The notes under the pieces: generated by a model
Database searches by the model: none
What the model saw: only the letters and a program-made list of their open reading frames with translations
Told to the model about the DNA's origin: nothing
From: Pseudanabaena sp. PCC 7367
GTDB taxonomy: Bacteria; Cyanobacteriota; Cyanobacteriia; Pseudanabaenales; Pseudanabaenaceae
DNA: 64,000 nucleotides
Reading direction: 5' to 3'
Assembly: GCF_000317065.1 (NCBI RefSeq)
Contig: NC_019701.1
Location: 2,800,001-2,864,000 of the forward strand
Made by a program: the position numbers and the translations under genes
Shown: piece by piece, positions 17,133-25,941 of the stretch
Numbering within the stretch: the stretch's first letter is position 1
How the letters are laid out: every line of letters starts with the position of its first letter

Positions 17133-18299
17133 ATGACATTAAACCAATTTGCGATCGTAGAAAGTACCTTAAGAGAAGGCGAGCAGTTTGTTGGTGCTAA
17201 CTTCTCATCGGATGACAAGCTTGAAATAGCCAGAGCCCTAGATGAATTTGGGGTTGAGTATTTAGAGCTGACCTCGGCCGCGGCCTCTCCCAAGTCCAAG
17301 CGCGATTGCCAAAGAATTGCTGGCCTGGGTTTGAATACCAAGGTTCTAACTCACATTCGCTGCCACCAGGAGGATGCCAAGATCGCCCTAGATGCTGGCG
17401 TAGATGGGATCAACCTGGTGATTGGCACTTCCTACTTTTTGCGTGAGTACAGTCACGGTAAAGACATTGACACAATTATTGAGCTAGCTTCCGAAGTTTT
17501 AACCTTCATTCGTGAGCAGGCTCCTGAGGTTGAGTTGCGTTTCTCCACTGAAGATTCTTTCCGCAGCACCTACGAAGACCTATCGAGGGTCTATTTGGCG
17601 TTGGACAAATTGGGTGTGGTCGATCGCTTTGGTATTGCCGATACGGTGGGTGTTAGCACCCCCAATCGAGTCTATGATTTGGTGAGGATGGTACGCGCGC
17701 AAACCGATGCCTACATTGAATTCCACGGCCATAATGATACTGGCTGCGCGATCGCTAATTGCTATGCTGCTCTAGATGCCGGCGCTACCCACATTGACAC
17801 CACTGTATTAGGAATTGGTGAACGCAATGGGATTGCACCGCTAGCAGGGTTTATTGCTCGCATGTATGCCGAGGATAAAGAGCTAATCAAGCAAAAATAC
17901 AATTTGCCAGCTCTGGCTCCTGTCCATGAAATAGTCTCCCAAAAGGTAGGCTTGCCAATCCCAGTCAATCACTACATTGTGGGCGATTGTGCCTTTAACC
18001 ATAAGGCCGGCATCCACACCAAAGCGATGCTGAATAACGCTAATGCCTATGAGATTATTGACCCCACTGATTTTGGCCTGAACCGCAATATTCAAATTAC
18101 CCACAAGCTCACTGGCTGGCATGCGATCGCTAATCGGGTCAGTCAACTTGGTCTGGATCTCAGCATTTCTAAGATCAAGACTTTGACCAAGCAAATTAAA
18201 GAGATGGCCGATCAAAAAGACCTTACCCTCAATGAGGTGGATGATTTGCTGTGGGCGGCAGCACAGGCTCCTAATTCAGTTCCTTCTAACCGTAAGTAA
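17133..18299 (+). CDS. homocitrate synthase, Lys20/fungal-type
   Basis: 388 residues of the DRE-TIM metallolyase superfamily, condensing acetyl-CoA with 2-oxoglutarate to homocitrate. Motifs are [10 protein letters not shown] (9-18), [63 protein letters not shown] and HKAGIHTKA. The [16 protein letters not shown] and [13 protein letters not shown] stretches are those of fungal/Thermus Lys20 homocitrate synthases rather than isopropylmalate synthase. Cyanobacteria make lysine through diaminopimelate, so the likely uses are homocitrate for the nitrogenase cofactor (NifV role) or a secondary pathway. No nif or lysine gene lies in the window. The C-terminal 30 residues are low complexity. The gene is monocistronic with a long leader. 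Confidence 0.88.
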   Translation: MTLNQFAIVESTLREGEQFVGANFSSDDKLEIARALDEFGVEYLELTSAAASPKSKRDCQRIAGLGLNTKVLTHIRCHQEDAKIALDAGVDGINLVIGTSYFLREYSHGKDIDTIIELASEVLTFIREQAPEVELRFSTEDSFRSTYEDLSRVYLALDKLGVVDRFGIADTVGVSTPNRVYDLVRMVRAQTDAYIEFHGHNDTGCAIANCYAALDAGATHIDTTVLGIGERNGIAPLAGFIARMYAEDKELIKQKYNLPALAPVHEIVSQKVGLPIPVNHYIVGDCAFNHKAGIHTKAMLNNANAYEIIDPTDFGLNRNIQITHKLTGWHAIANRVSQLGLDLSISKIKTLTKQIKEMADQKDLTLNEVDDLLWAAAQAPNSVPSNRK

Positions 18300-18492
18300 A
18301 TTATTGCTTGTTTATTTGCTTACCGAGCATGTAACCAGGTTGGCCAGATTCAGTTGATCGGATCATTGTGAATGATGATAAAAGGAGTGAGCTAGCTTAG
18401 TAAATCAACTATAGATTTTAAGACTAGTCCTCTTTTTGAAATCATCCAGATTGACCATAGCCATAGATATTATTTAGCAAAATTAGTAAAGC

Positions 18493-18530
18493 ACCCAGGC
18501 GATCGCCGCTAAGTTGATCCATGCCTGGGT
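18493..18530. terminator. hairpin between convergent genes
   Basis: ACCCAGGC (18493-18500) pairs with GCCTGGGT (18523-18530) around a 22-nt loop that holds a HIP1 site. It lies between the convergent homocitrate synthase and TMEM14 genes. The T-run is weak. Confidence 0.45.
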
Positions 18531-18589
18531 TATTCATTATGAATAGCTAGAATCCTGATACTTACAAATTTGAATTTAAGTATTTGAAT

Positions 18590-18913
18590 TTAGGTAGCAA
18601 CGGTTAGAATTGGGAATAAAATCGCCGCCAGGGAAGCCAAGCCACCAATAATCATCAAGCCCGCCGGCATAAACTTGCCAGTTTTAATCAGCCGCGCAAT
18701 GAAAGTAATGATCAGCAGGCCAACGATGCCGATCGCCAAATATTGCCCCCAGGGTTGTCCACCCAACTGCACCACACCAGCCACAATCAACAAAATGCCA
18801 CTGATGCTACCTGAGATCAAAGAGATTTTACTCTGGCTCTTGGTGTAACCAATAATTCCACCCACGATTGCCAACGCACCATAGGCAAAGGTGGCGATAG
18901 TACCTGTTTCCAT
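18590..18913 (-). CDS. TMEM14 (UPF0136) family membrane protein
   Basis: A 107-residue protein of almost entirely hydrophobic character with four membrane segments (about 5-22, 30-50, 56-72 and 82-104) and glycine-rich helices (YGALAIVGGIIGYTKSQSK, LMIIGGLASLAAILF). The pattern and length match the TMEM14 family, whose plant members (FAX) export fatty acids from plastids. A role in lipid movement here is inferred from that homology only. The ATG at 18913 is immediately followed by ETGTIATFAYG, as expected. Confidence 0.85.
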   Translation of the reverse strand: METGTIATFAYGALAIVGGIIGYTKSQSKISLISGSISGILLIVAGVVQLGGQPWGQYLAIGIVGLLIITFIARLIKTGKFMPAGLMIIGGLASLAAILFPILTVAT

Positions 18914-19080
18914 ATTTTGTTTATGTATATTACAAATATTTTGGTCTAGGTCTGATTTAATTGCGTGAAAACAAACCCTAAACCAAGATTAGCCGAGACT
19001 ATGGCCAACTGCTCCAAGTGAGTGGCGATAGTAACAGAAATTCACATTTTGAGGTTAAGTGATCAAGCTGAAAATTTTCC

Positions 19081-20223
19081 CTAAGCAGGGATATAAACAC
19101 TAATGATCGCGGCAAGGCGGCTGAGATAGGGAGCCGGATCGATCGCTGCCCAACCACTTATCGACGGAGCCAACACTTCAAAGTGGAGATGGGGGCCGGT
19201 CGATCGCCCCGTAGAACCAACTGTACCAATTTGCTGCCCTTTTTTAACTGGCTGGCCATGTTGTACCAGAATGCGATCGAGGTGGGCATAGCGAGTCCCA
19301 AAGGAAATATGGCTTAGTTCAATCAGGTTGCCATAACCACCCGATCGCCCCGCAAACTCAACCACTCCATCTTTGGTAGCCAGCACCGGTGTACCTCTGG
19401 GAGCACCAAGATCAATGCCACTGTGGAAAGCTGCTTCGCCTGTGATCGGGTGAGTGCGCCAGCCATAATTAGATGTCACCGGAAAGGCACGCGGCAATGG
19501 ATAACCACCCACATTAAAGATCGGCAATTCGCCCGCCCTGGCAAAATTGGGTAACTGCGGCAAAATTGGATTGGGCTGCCATGCTACCCCCGGCACAAAC
19601 ACCACCTTGGGGCTTTGCAAACAGCCATTGCGTTCAAACAACACATCCGCCCTGAGTCCATATTTCTTGGCTACAACGCGGTAGTTATCCTCATTGCCCA
19701 TATTGTGCATGATGCCATCAGTGGGCGGTATCGATAGCTTTTGGCCAGCCCTGACCCGGCCATTGCGGACATCGGGGTTAAAACCCATGATTGTGGCGGT
19801 GGTAATGTTATATTTTTGGGCGATCGCCGCCAGGCTTTCCCCTTTGGCAACCTCATGCTCGCTCACTAGTTCCAGGGTGGGCTTGCCACACAATGCTTCT
19901 AAATCTTGCTCAGCGGGCTTTGCATCCGCAGCAGTAGGACGGGAAAAGACAGATGCATAAACAGGGGCGATCGCTCCATGCATTCCACTAACAGCCAACA
20001 TGCTGCCCCAGAAGATATTAGCTAATCTGCGCCATTGGGGTTGGGTAGCTGCGATTGGTTGAGCCTGGTTTAGGAAATTGGCAATCATGCTTTTGGCTGC
20101 TCCATCACCAGACCTATTGCTACAGAAACTAACTTGCTCTGATTTATTTATTTGATCTATAGGATTTGTCCCCACCCGCGATCGTAAATATCTCGACATA
20201 TCCTGTGAACTATCTCTAATCAA
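19081..20223 (-). CDS. LysM-M23 peptidoglycan endopeptidase
   Basis: 380 residues. A basic N-terminus is followed by a hydrophobic segment (about 68-90) that may act as a signal anchor. A LysM repeat (118-166, HEVAKGESLAAIAQKYNI...) and a second, weaker one (172-215) bind peptidoglycan. The C-terminal 250-350 is an M23 (LytM) metallopeptidase: Zn ligands H267 and D271 in HSGIDLG, H314 and H347 in HLHFE. All catalytic residues are present, so an active crosslink-cleaving hydrolase is predicted, acting in the periplasm. The first ~45 residues are atypical; translation may really begin at M46 (MIANFLNQ). Confidence 0.92.
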   Translation of the reverse strand: MIRDSSQDMSRYLRSRVGTNPIDQINKSEQVSFCSNRSGDGAAKSMIANFLNQAQPIAATQPQWRRLANIFWGSMLAVSGMHGAIAPVYASVFSRPTAADAKPAEQDLEALCGKPTLELVSEHEVAKGESLAAIAQKYNITTATIMGFNPDVRNGRVRAGQKLSIPPTDGIMHNMGNEDNYRVVAKKYGLRADVLFERNGCLQSPKVVFVPGVAWQPNPILPQLPNFARAGELPIFNVGGYPLPRAFPVTSNYGWRTHPITGEAAFHSGIDLGAPRGTPVLATKDGVVEFAGRSGGYGNLIELSHISFGTRYAHLDRILVQHGQPVKKGQQIGTVGSTGRSTGPHLHFEVLAPSISGWAAIDPAPYLSRLAAIISVYIPA

Positions 20224-20743
20224 ACTCTACTCAGACAATACTGAACAAATTTGGCCTGAAGCGCAATCGTAATTTTAACGCACTCCTAAGTTTTGGCTGG
20301 AATGCTCTTGCGATCATAGGTATCAAATCTCTTAGCTCTAACATCATCGCAATGCTTAAATAACAATAGTTTTAGCGCTCCTTAGGCAAAGTATCTAACT
20401 GGAATTGAGCCAACAGAACTAAATAGCTAGCTTATTTTTTAACTAATTCACGATGTGGTCAATATACCGGAGAACTAGTTAATAAACTCTTGCGGAACTA
20501 TTGTTAGCAAAAATCCTCCAGAACTCTTTGACAGGAACAGCGATCGCCCAGGTAAAAGCCCTCAGTGATTGGATCAAGCTGGCACAATAGCTTGCTAAAA
20601 AAATACTACACAATTAGGCAAGCATTTATTTCGTCAAACTTTAACCGATCGCAACCTAAACCAGTTCCGCTAATTACGGTAAAGTGAATCTGGCAAAATG
20701 CTCAGCTTTGACAATCCAAACTCAATAACGCATTAAAAATATC
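20224..20743. other. intergenic between divergent genes
   Basis: Promoter region between the M23 hydrolase and the inositol-phosphatase-family gene. No small gene or clear secondary structure recognised. Confidence 0.4.
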
Positions 20744-21613
20744 ATGGTTTCTCAATTTGGCAACTCACCCGATAGTTTTAACTTAATGGACTTACAAAAA
20801 TTTCTCGACATCGCCACGATCGCTGCCCGTACTGGCGGCGCTGTGCTTAAGTCCTATTGGGGCAAGTTGAAAGAAATTGACGAAAAACGCCCCGGCGATC
20901 TGATCACGGCCGCCGATCGAGAGTCAGAAGAAAAGGTACTGGCCACAATTCAACGGCATTTACCCAACCACGCGATTTTAGCAGAAGAATCCGGCGGGGC
21001 TAGTCTGGGCGATCATGAATATTTGTGGGTAGTTGATCCGCTCGATGGCACCACCAATTTTGCCCATCAATATCCTTTCTCTTCGGTTTCAGTTGGCTTG
21101 TTAATTGACAATCAACCTGCCGTAGGCGCAATTTATGATCCCTTTCGGGATGAGTTGTTCTTTGCCGCGCAAAACCTGGGCGCTTTTTGTGATCAAGGCG
21201 GCGATCGCCAACCAATTCACGTCGCCAATAATCAAACCCTCGATCGCAGCATTCTGGTGACTGGCTTTGCCTACGATCGCCATAAAACCAATGACAATAA
21301 CTATGCGGAGTTTTGCCACTTTACCCATCTGACCCAGGGGGTGCGGCGCGGTGGTTCGGCAGCGTTGGATTTGGCCTATGTGGCCTGTGGTCGGGTGGAT
21401 GGCTTCTGGGAGCGGGGCCTGTCAATCTGGGATATGGCAGCAGGAATTATTATTGCCAGGGAAGCCGGGGCGATCGTCACTGCCTATGATGGCTCTGAGT
21501 TAGATTTAAGCAGTGGTAGGATTCTGGCCACCAATGAGCATTTACATGGACAAATGGTCGAGGAATTAGCACAGGTCAGACCACTGACGGAGCAATTTCC
21601 GATGAGAGAATAA
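20744..21613 (+). CDS. inositol monophosphatase family protein
   Basis: 289 residues with the full Mg-dependent sugar-phosphatase signature: E81/E82 in LAEESGG, VDPLDGTTNF (97-106) and the second metal site WDMAAG (D230). These enzymes hydrolyse inositol 1-phosphate or related sugar and nucleotide phosphates (SuhB/IMPase, histidinol-phosphatase and PAP phosphatase relatives). The exact substrate cannot be decided from the motifs. The first 14 residues precede a second ATG (MDLQKFLDIA) that better matches the family start. Upstream is a long gap, downstream 75 bp to the PRTase gene. Confidence 0.92.
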   Translation: MVSQFGNSPDSFNLMDLQKFLDIATIAARTGGAVLKSYWGKLKEIDEKRPGDLITAADRESEEKVLATIQRHLPNHAILAEESGGASLGDHEYLWVVDPLDGTTNFAHQYPFSSVSVGLLIDNQPAVGAIYDPFRDELFFAAQNLGAFCDQGGDRQPIHVANNQTLDRSILVTGFAYDRHKTNDNNYAEFCHFTHLTQGVRRGGSAALDLAYVACGRVDGFWERGLSIWDMAAGIIIAREAGAIVTAYDGSELDLSSGRILATNEHLHGQMVEELAQVRPLTEQFPMRE

Positions 21614-21687
21614 TTATCAGCTTGGGTTCACTCAATCAACATTTTTGCTTTAAAATTAGAATAATCTAATCTATAAAGCTTGTTAAT

Positions 21688-22767
21688 GTGTCTGATCGAT
21701 ATCAATATCTTCTCAAGTCAATAGCCGCAATAATCGCTGATTATCGCCAAGATGAAATTAGTTGCATTAACTCATCTCATGTAGATAGATGGGTAAAGCA
21801 GTTTGAGCCATTTGGATTTGATAAAAATGCTCAGATAGTTATTCTTCAGCAAATGGAATATCTATTAAGTAAATATTACTTTTCTCGCTTAAAGGTTCAA
21901 AATTTGCTTGATGGGATTACTAGTTCAGAAAAAATATTCGGTTCTAATCCCCTAGAGGCTATATCTAAGACAAAGTTCCTACAAATCCAATCCAAGGGAA
22001 ATAGCCAGAACGATTTGCTGGAAATTTGCAATCAAAAGCTGCAAAGCAAGTATGGACTAAGTATTAATGAATGTGGCAATGACCAGCCTGAGGCCTATAT
22101 ATATCTTGATGACTGCCTGTATTCTGGTGATACAGCTACTCAAGATATCAAGTCATGGTTGCCTGATACTTTTTCAGGGGCAAAATTACATATGGTATTT
22201 TTTGCAATCCATTCTCTGGGACATTTTTATTTCAATAAGAATATTGAGTCAGAGGTTCAATCCGGTGGAATTGAGTTGAGGTTTTGGCGCAAAGAAGAGT
22301 TTAGTAATTCTCGTTGGGAAAGGGATAAATTTGATTGTTTTTGGCCATGTAGCTCGCCTAATGATAGGGGTAATAAACTTGTTGATGACTATGTGAAACA
22401 AATAGAAGCTCGTCGCAGTGCCTCCAGCAACCCTAATCGTCCACCTCCCATTTTTCGACCTAATAACGTACCAACTGAAGAACACGTATTTTCATCTGCT
22501 AAGTCTCGGCAAGTGATCGAGTCTGCATTTCTAAAAGCCGGTGCATATATTGTTTCCTTGCCTGAAGATCCAAATTCAAGTATGAAACCACTAGGTTATG
22601 AACGTTTTCACTCATTAGGTTTCGGTGCATTATTTACAACGTATCGCAATATTGCAAACAATTGTCCTTTAGCATTATGGTGGGGTGATCCTGATAAACC
22701 ATATCCACTGAATCAATGGTATCCATTATTTCCAAGGATTGTAAATGAACAGGCTAATTATGATTAA
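21688..22767 (+). CDS. PRTase-CE (phosphoribosyltransferase-like) protein, candidate immune component
   Basis: 359 residues. The segment EAYIYLDDCLYSGDTATQDI holds the PRPP-binding loop of type I phosphoribosyltransferases: hydrophobic strand, D141-D142, then S146-G147-x-T149. The C-terminus ends in the family-like patch LGFGALFTTYRNIANNCPLALW and WYPLFPR. This combination is what I know as the PRTase-CE family, described in predicted conflict (anti-phage) systems. It starts at GTG 21688 (read as M), 75 bp after the phosphatase gene, and is followed 17 bp later by the NADAR gene, so the two form an operon. No full HIP1 octamer occurs in the pair. Reaction and partner are unknown; transfer of a phosphoribosyl group, or nucleotide/base exchange, is inferred. 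Confidence 0.8.
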   Translation: MSDRYQYLLKSIAAIIADYRQDEISCINSSHVDRWVKQFEPFGFDKNAQIVILQQMEYLLSKYYFSRLKVQNLLDGITSSEKIFGSNPLEAISKTKFLQIQSKGNSQNDLLEICNQKLQSKYGLSINECGNDQPEAYIYLDDCLYSGDTATQDIKSWLPDTFSGAKLHMVFFAIHSLGHFYFNKNIESEVQSGGIELRFWRKEEFSNSRWERDKFDCFWPCSSPNDRGNKLVDDYVKQIEARRSASSNPNRPPPIFRPNNVPTEEHVFSSAKSRQVIESAFLKAGAYIVSLPEDPNSSMKPLGYERFHSLGFGALFTTYRNIANNCPLALWWGDPDKPYPLNQWYPLFPRIVNEQANYD

Positions 22768-22784
22768 GAGAAAAGCTGATTGTT

Positions 22785-23624
22785 ATGGTGGTAACTGCAA
22801 AGCGTCCTGAATCAATAACATACCAACGGAAGGACTGTATTACTTTCCGCAAGACTAAGGAGAAGTTTGGCGGATTATCTAATATGGCGGGCGGTTATCC
22901 ATTAGTAGTTAATGGATTAAAAATACTAAGTTCTGAAGCTCTTTATCAGGCATGTAGATTCCCAGACTTACCAGAAGTTCAAAGACTAATTATTGCTCAA
23001 CGTAGTCCAATGACGGCAAAGATGAAAAGTAAGCCGTATCGTGAGCAATCCCGCTCTGATTGGGAGGAAGTGAGACACAAAGTTATGAGATGGTGTTTGC
23101 AAGTCAAGTTGATACATAATTGGGAGAAATTCAGCAACCTACTTTTGCAGACAGGTGACTTACCAATCGTCGAAGATTCAAGAAAAGATGATTTCTGGGG
23201 AGCTAAGCCACAAAACGGAGACGTGCTTTTAGGTCGTAATATGCTTGGTGGCTTATTGATGCAATTAAGAGAGCAAATCAGGCGCAAAGAAATCACATCG
23301 TATTCTACGATAGAGCCTTTAACTATTCCTAATTTTTTATTGTACGGTAAGGCAATCGCCTCAGTTTCGGTGGACAAATATGATGTCTTTTACGTGGCTT
23401 TACCAGCTATAGAAGAGTTTTTCAAGGAAGTCGATAGAGAAATCACCCCTAAAGAAATCGCCAAAGTATTTAATGTTCCAGCCAAATTAATGAATCGGTG
23501 GCTGAATCATGCTTCAAGATTGGGAAAAGTAAAAAAACATTATAAGCCGATTAGGTATAGTTCAGAGCCACAATTAAAATTACTAGAATCACTTGTGCCC
23601 CAAACGAGTAAAGTAGAAGGCTGA
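22785..23624 (+). CDS. NADAR-domain protein with C-terminal winged-helix region
   Basis: 279 residues. Residues about 18-165 form a NADAR (YbiA/DUF1768) domain: FGGLSNMAGGYPLVVNG, SSEALYQACRFPD, DWEEVRHKVMRWCLQVK, DDFWGA (135-140) and GRNMLGGLLMQLRE (150-163). NADAR enzymes cleave N-glycosidic bonds; one subset removes ADP-ribose from guanine in DNA as the antidote of DarT1-type toxins, another acts on riboflavin intermediates. Residues about 200-265 look like a helix-turn-helix (ITPKEIAKVFNVPAKLMNRWL). The start ATG is 17 bp after the PRTase stop. The operon arrangement suggests PRTase and NADAR act on the same nucleotide or ADP-ribosyl chemistry. Confidence 0.82.
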   Translation: MVVTAKRPESITYQRKDCITFRKTKEKFGGLSNMAGGYPLVVNGLKILSSEALYQACRFPDLPEVQRLIIAQRSPMTAKMKSKPYREQSRSDWEEVRHKVMRWCLQVKLIHNWEKFSNLLLQTGDLPIVEDSRKDDFWGAKPQNGDVLLGRNMLGGLLMQLREQIRRKEITSYSTIEPLTIPNFLLYGKAIASVSVDKYDVFYVALPAIEEFFKEVDREITPKEIAKVFNVPAKLMNRWLNHASRLGKVKKHYKPIRYSSEPQLKLLESLVPQTSKVEG

Positions 23625-23675
23625 TTGAACCTTCTATAATTAATGCGCTCGTTTTTCATTAAACTACTGTAAATC

Positions 23676-24413
23676 CTAAGCACGGTATTCAGGATTGGGA
23701 AAGTCAAACCGACAGCCCGCCTTCCACTCACTCAGTTGATTGCCATAGGCGGGAATCCCACCGATCGATTTCAGGAGCTTGCCCAGGTGGAGCAGATTCC
23801 AGGTCATAAAAGTGGTGTTGCGATTGGTAAAATCATTGTCAAAGCCAAGGCCATCATCACCGTACGACGGGCCAGGGCCAGCCTCGCCAATCCAGCCTGC
23901 ATCTGCCTGGGGCGGAATAGTGTAACCAATATGCTGAAGCGAATAGAGCACACTCATCGCGCAATGTTTGATCCCGTCTTCGTTACCAGTAATTAAACAA
24001 CCGCCAACCTTGCCATAGTAAGCATATTGCCCCTGGGCGTTGGTTTGGCCGGACATCGCATAGAGCCGCTCGATTAATTGCATACATACCGAGGAAATTT
24101 GCCCCAACCAGATCGGCGTACCAATAATCAAAATATCCGCTGCTTTAACTTTTTCATACAATTGTGGCCAGCGATCGCTATCCCACCCATGCTCAGTCAT
24201 ATCGGGATACACACCAGTAGCCAAGCCAGCATCAACAATGCGCACTAATTCAGTTTGTACGCCGTTTTTAGTCATGATGCTAATCGACTTTTGGATCAGA
24301 GTTTCGGTATGCGATGGTTGCGGGGATTTTTTCAGGGTGCAGTTTAAATACAATGCCTTCAGATCAGAATAATCATCTGGTGGATGGCTCTGTTCTTGTG
24401 GGGATTCACTCAT
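23676..24413 (-). CDS. flavodoxin/NADPH-dependent FMN reductase family protein
   Basis: 245 residues. A Rossmann-like flavodoxin fold is indicated by LKALYLNCTLKKSPQPSHTETLI (FMN phosphate loop), ADILIIGTPIWLGQISSVCMQLIERL and GKVGGCLITGNEDG. The family comprises flavin-dependent NAD(P)H oxidoreductases/quinone reductases. An N-terminal polar extension of about 15 residues precedes the first strand. Oriented against the PRTase-NADAR pair and divergent from the IS element. The physiological substrate is unknown. Confidence 0.85.
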   Translation of the reverse strand: MSESPQEQSHPPDDYSDLKALYLNCTLKKSPQPSHTETLIQKSISIMTKNGVQTELVRIVDAGLATGVYPDMTEHGWDSDRWPQLYEKVKAADILIIGTPIWLGQISSVCMQLIERLYAMSGQTNAQGQYAYYGKVGGCLITGNEDGIKHCAMSVLYSLQHIGYTIPPQADAGWIGEAGPGPSYGDDGLGFDNDFTNRNTTFMTWNLLHLGKLLKSIGGIPAYGNQLSEWKAGCRFDFPNPEYRA

Positions 24414-24781
24414 GGTTCTTGCTCCTAGGCTCCTAGGTTACGATCGATTGCTTCATGGCTGTGCTCAGGATCTAATCTTAGCGATCGGTTTATGAATAAG
24501 ACGTGAAGCGTTAATTTTGGGGAGACATTTGAGCACCGCACACTATCACCGATATATTTGCCGATATATTTGCCAATAAATTTGATAAATCGCAGTTCAT
24601 GCACAAAATATATGCGGAATAGTTAGAAATACTTATCTCATCGCTAAAGGCTGCCCCAATATCCGCTGATACTTCTACTACCTCTACGCAATCGATCTGT
24701 AACTAGTGTTCTGTCAATCTTGGGTTTGTGAGTTAAGGGAAAGATGGATAAACTATACCTATGTTATCCGAGCAGTATATT

Positions 24782-25225
24782 ATGCCTAAACGCTATATCG
24801 TCCGTTTGAGCAAGGAAGAGCGCGAAGAGCTGCAAAATCTTGTGTCTACTGGTAAGGCCGCCGCCTATAAAATCAAACATGCCAACATTCTGTTAAATAT
24901 CGATATAAATGGCCAGAACTGGACAGATGCGGAAGCCGCCGCCACCTTTAGTTGCCATCGCAATACAGTAGCCAACCTGCGTCAACGATTGATTGAAGGA
25001 GGTTTAGAGTCGGCCTTGGCACGCAAACCTCGCCAAAGTGCGCCACGACCACACGTATGTGATGGAGAGTCGGAGGCAAAGCTAATAGCCTTACGTTGTA
25101 GCGAACCACCTGCTGGTCATGCTCGCTGGACATTGCGATTGCTTGCTGATAAAGCGGTGGAGTTAGAAATTGTACCAGCTATTTGTCACGAGACCGTGCG
25201 ACAAGTGCTGAAAAAAACGAACTGA
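24782..25225 (+). CDS. IS630 transposase, N-terminal frame (OrfA)
   Basis: A 147-residue product from the ATG at 24782 (MPKRYIVRLSKEERE), a standard family start; an in-frame ATG lies 21 bp upstream. It contains the helix-turn-helix DNA-binding part: NWTDAEAAATFSCHRNTVANLRQRL and PAGHARWTLRLLADKAVEL. It ends right after a run of seven A (25211-25217). Reading the same A-run in the -1 frame continues into ELKPHLRQQYVIP of OrfB, giving a full-length DDE transposase. This fits programmed -1 frameshifting, common in this family, although a real inactivating mutation is possible. Confidence 0.85.
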   Translation: MPKRYIVRLSKEEREELQNLVSTGKAAAYKIKHANILLNIDINGQNWTDAEAAATFSCHRNTVANLRQRLIEGGLESALARKPRQSAPRPHVCDGESEAKLIALRCSEPPAGHARWTLRLLADKAVELEIVPAICHETVRQVLKKTN

Positions 25226-25914
25226 AACCACATCTACGTCAACAGTATGTGATTCCACCTGAGCAAAATGCCGATTTTGTTGCTCATATGGAAGATGTAC
25301 TAGAGATTTATCACCAACCCTATGATTCTAAGCATCCGGTAATTTGCATGGATGAAAAACCGGTGCAATTGGTTAAACAAACACGCATTCCATTGCCGGC
25401 TAAATCAGGACAACCAGAGTTGGTAGATTATGAATATGAGCGCAATGGCACCGCTAATATTTTCTTGTTTACAGAACCTTTGGCCGGTTGGCGTAAAGCA
25501 GTTGTGAGTGAACGCAGAACCTCAGTTGATTGGGCGATCGAAATTCAACGCTTACTTGAACAAGACTACGCCGATTGCGAGACTGTCATTTTGGTATGTG
25601 ACAATTTGAACATTCACAAACTTGCCTCGCTCTATCAGGCCTTTGCTCCGTCCACTGCGCGTCGGTTGGTCGAACGGCTAGAAATTCACCATACGCCCAA
25701 ACATGGAAGTTGGCTAAATATTGCCGAAATCGAGCTGTCTGCACTAACCCGACAATGTCTGGATCGACGGATCCCAGATCGAGAAACTCTTGAACAAGAA
25801 ACATCAGCTTGGTTCATTGAGCGTAATCATTTGCAGAAGTCGGTAGATTGGCAATTCACAACTGCAGATGCTCGTATTCGCCTTAAGCGACTTTACCCAC
25901 AAATTGAAAGCTGA
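25183..25914 (+). CDS. IS630 transposase, catalytic frame (OrfB)
   Basis: The DDE catalytic half. Acidic residues are visible at VICMDEKPVQL (first D), ILVCDNLNIH (second D) and SWLNIAEIEL (E), in the usual IS630 spacing. The frame is open from 25183, but the segment before the A-run at 25211-25217 is meaningless in this frame, so the product is best read as the -1 continuation of the upstream frame. The C-terminus lies 8 bp inside the right inverted repeat. All catalytic residues are kept, so the element may be active. Confidence 0.85.
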   Translation: MSRDRATSAEKNELKPHLRQQYVIPPEQNADFVAHMEDVLEIYHQPYDSKHPVICMDEKPVQLVKQTRIPLPAKSGQPELVDYEYERNGTANIFLFTEPLAGWRKAVVSERRTSVDWAIEIQRLLEQDYADCETVILVCDNLNIHKLASLYQAFAPSTARRLVERLEIHHTPKHGSWLNIAEIELSALTRQCLDRRIPDRETLEQETSAWFIERNHLQKSVDWQFTTADARIRLKRLYPQIES

Positions 25915-25941
25915 CAATCCACTAGATTTGGATTAAATATT

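Larger units (their letters stand above)
24706..25922 (+). mobile_element. IS630-family insertion sequence
   Basis: A 1217-bp element. The ends are imperfect inverted repeats: GTGTTCTGTCAATCTTGG at the left and, as the complement of the right end, GTGGATTGTCAGCTTTCA, continuing to TTTGTGAGTTAAG versus TTTGTGGGTAAAG. TA dinucleotides at 24704-24705 and 25923-25924 are consistent with the TA target duplication of the family. It carries one transposase split in two frames. Confidence 0.8.
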
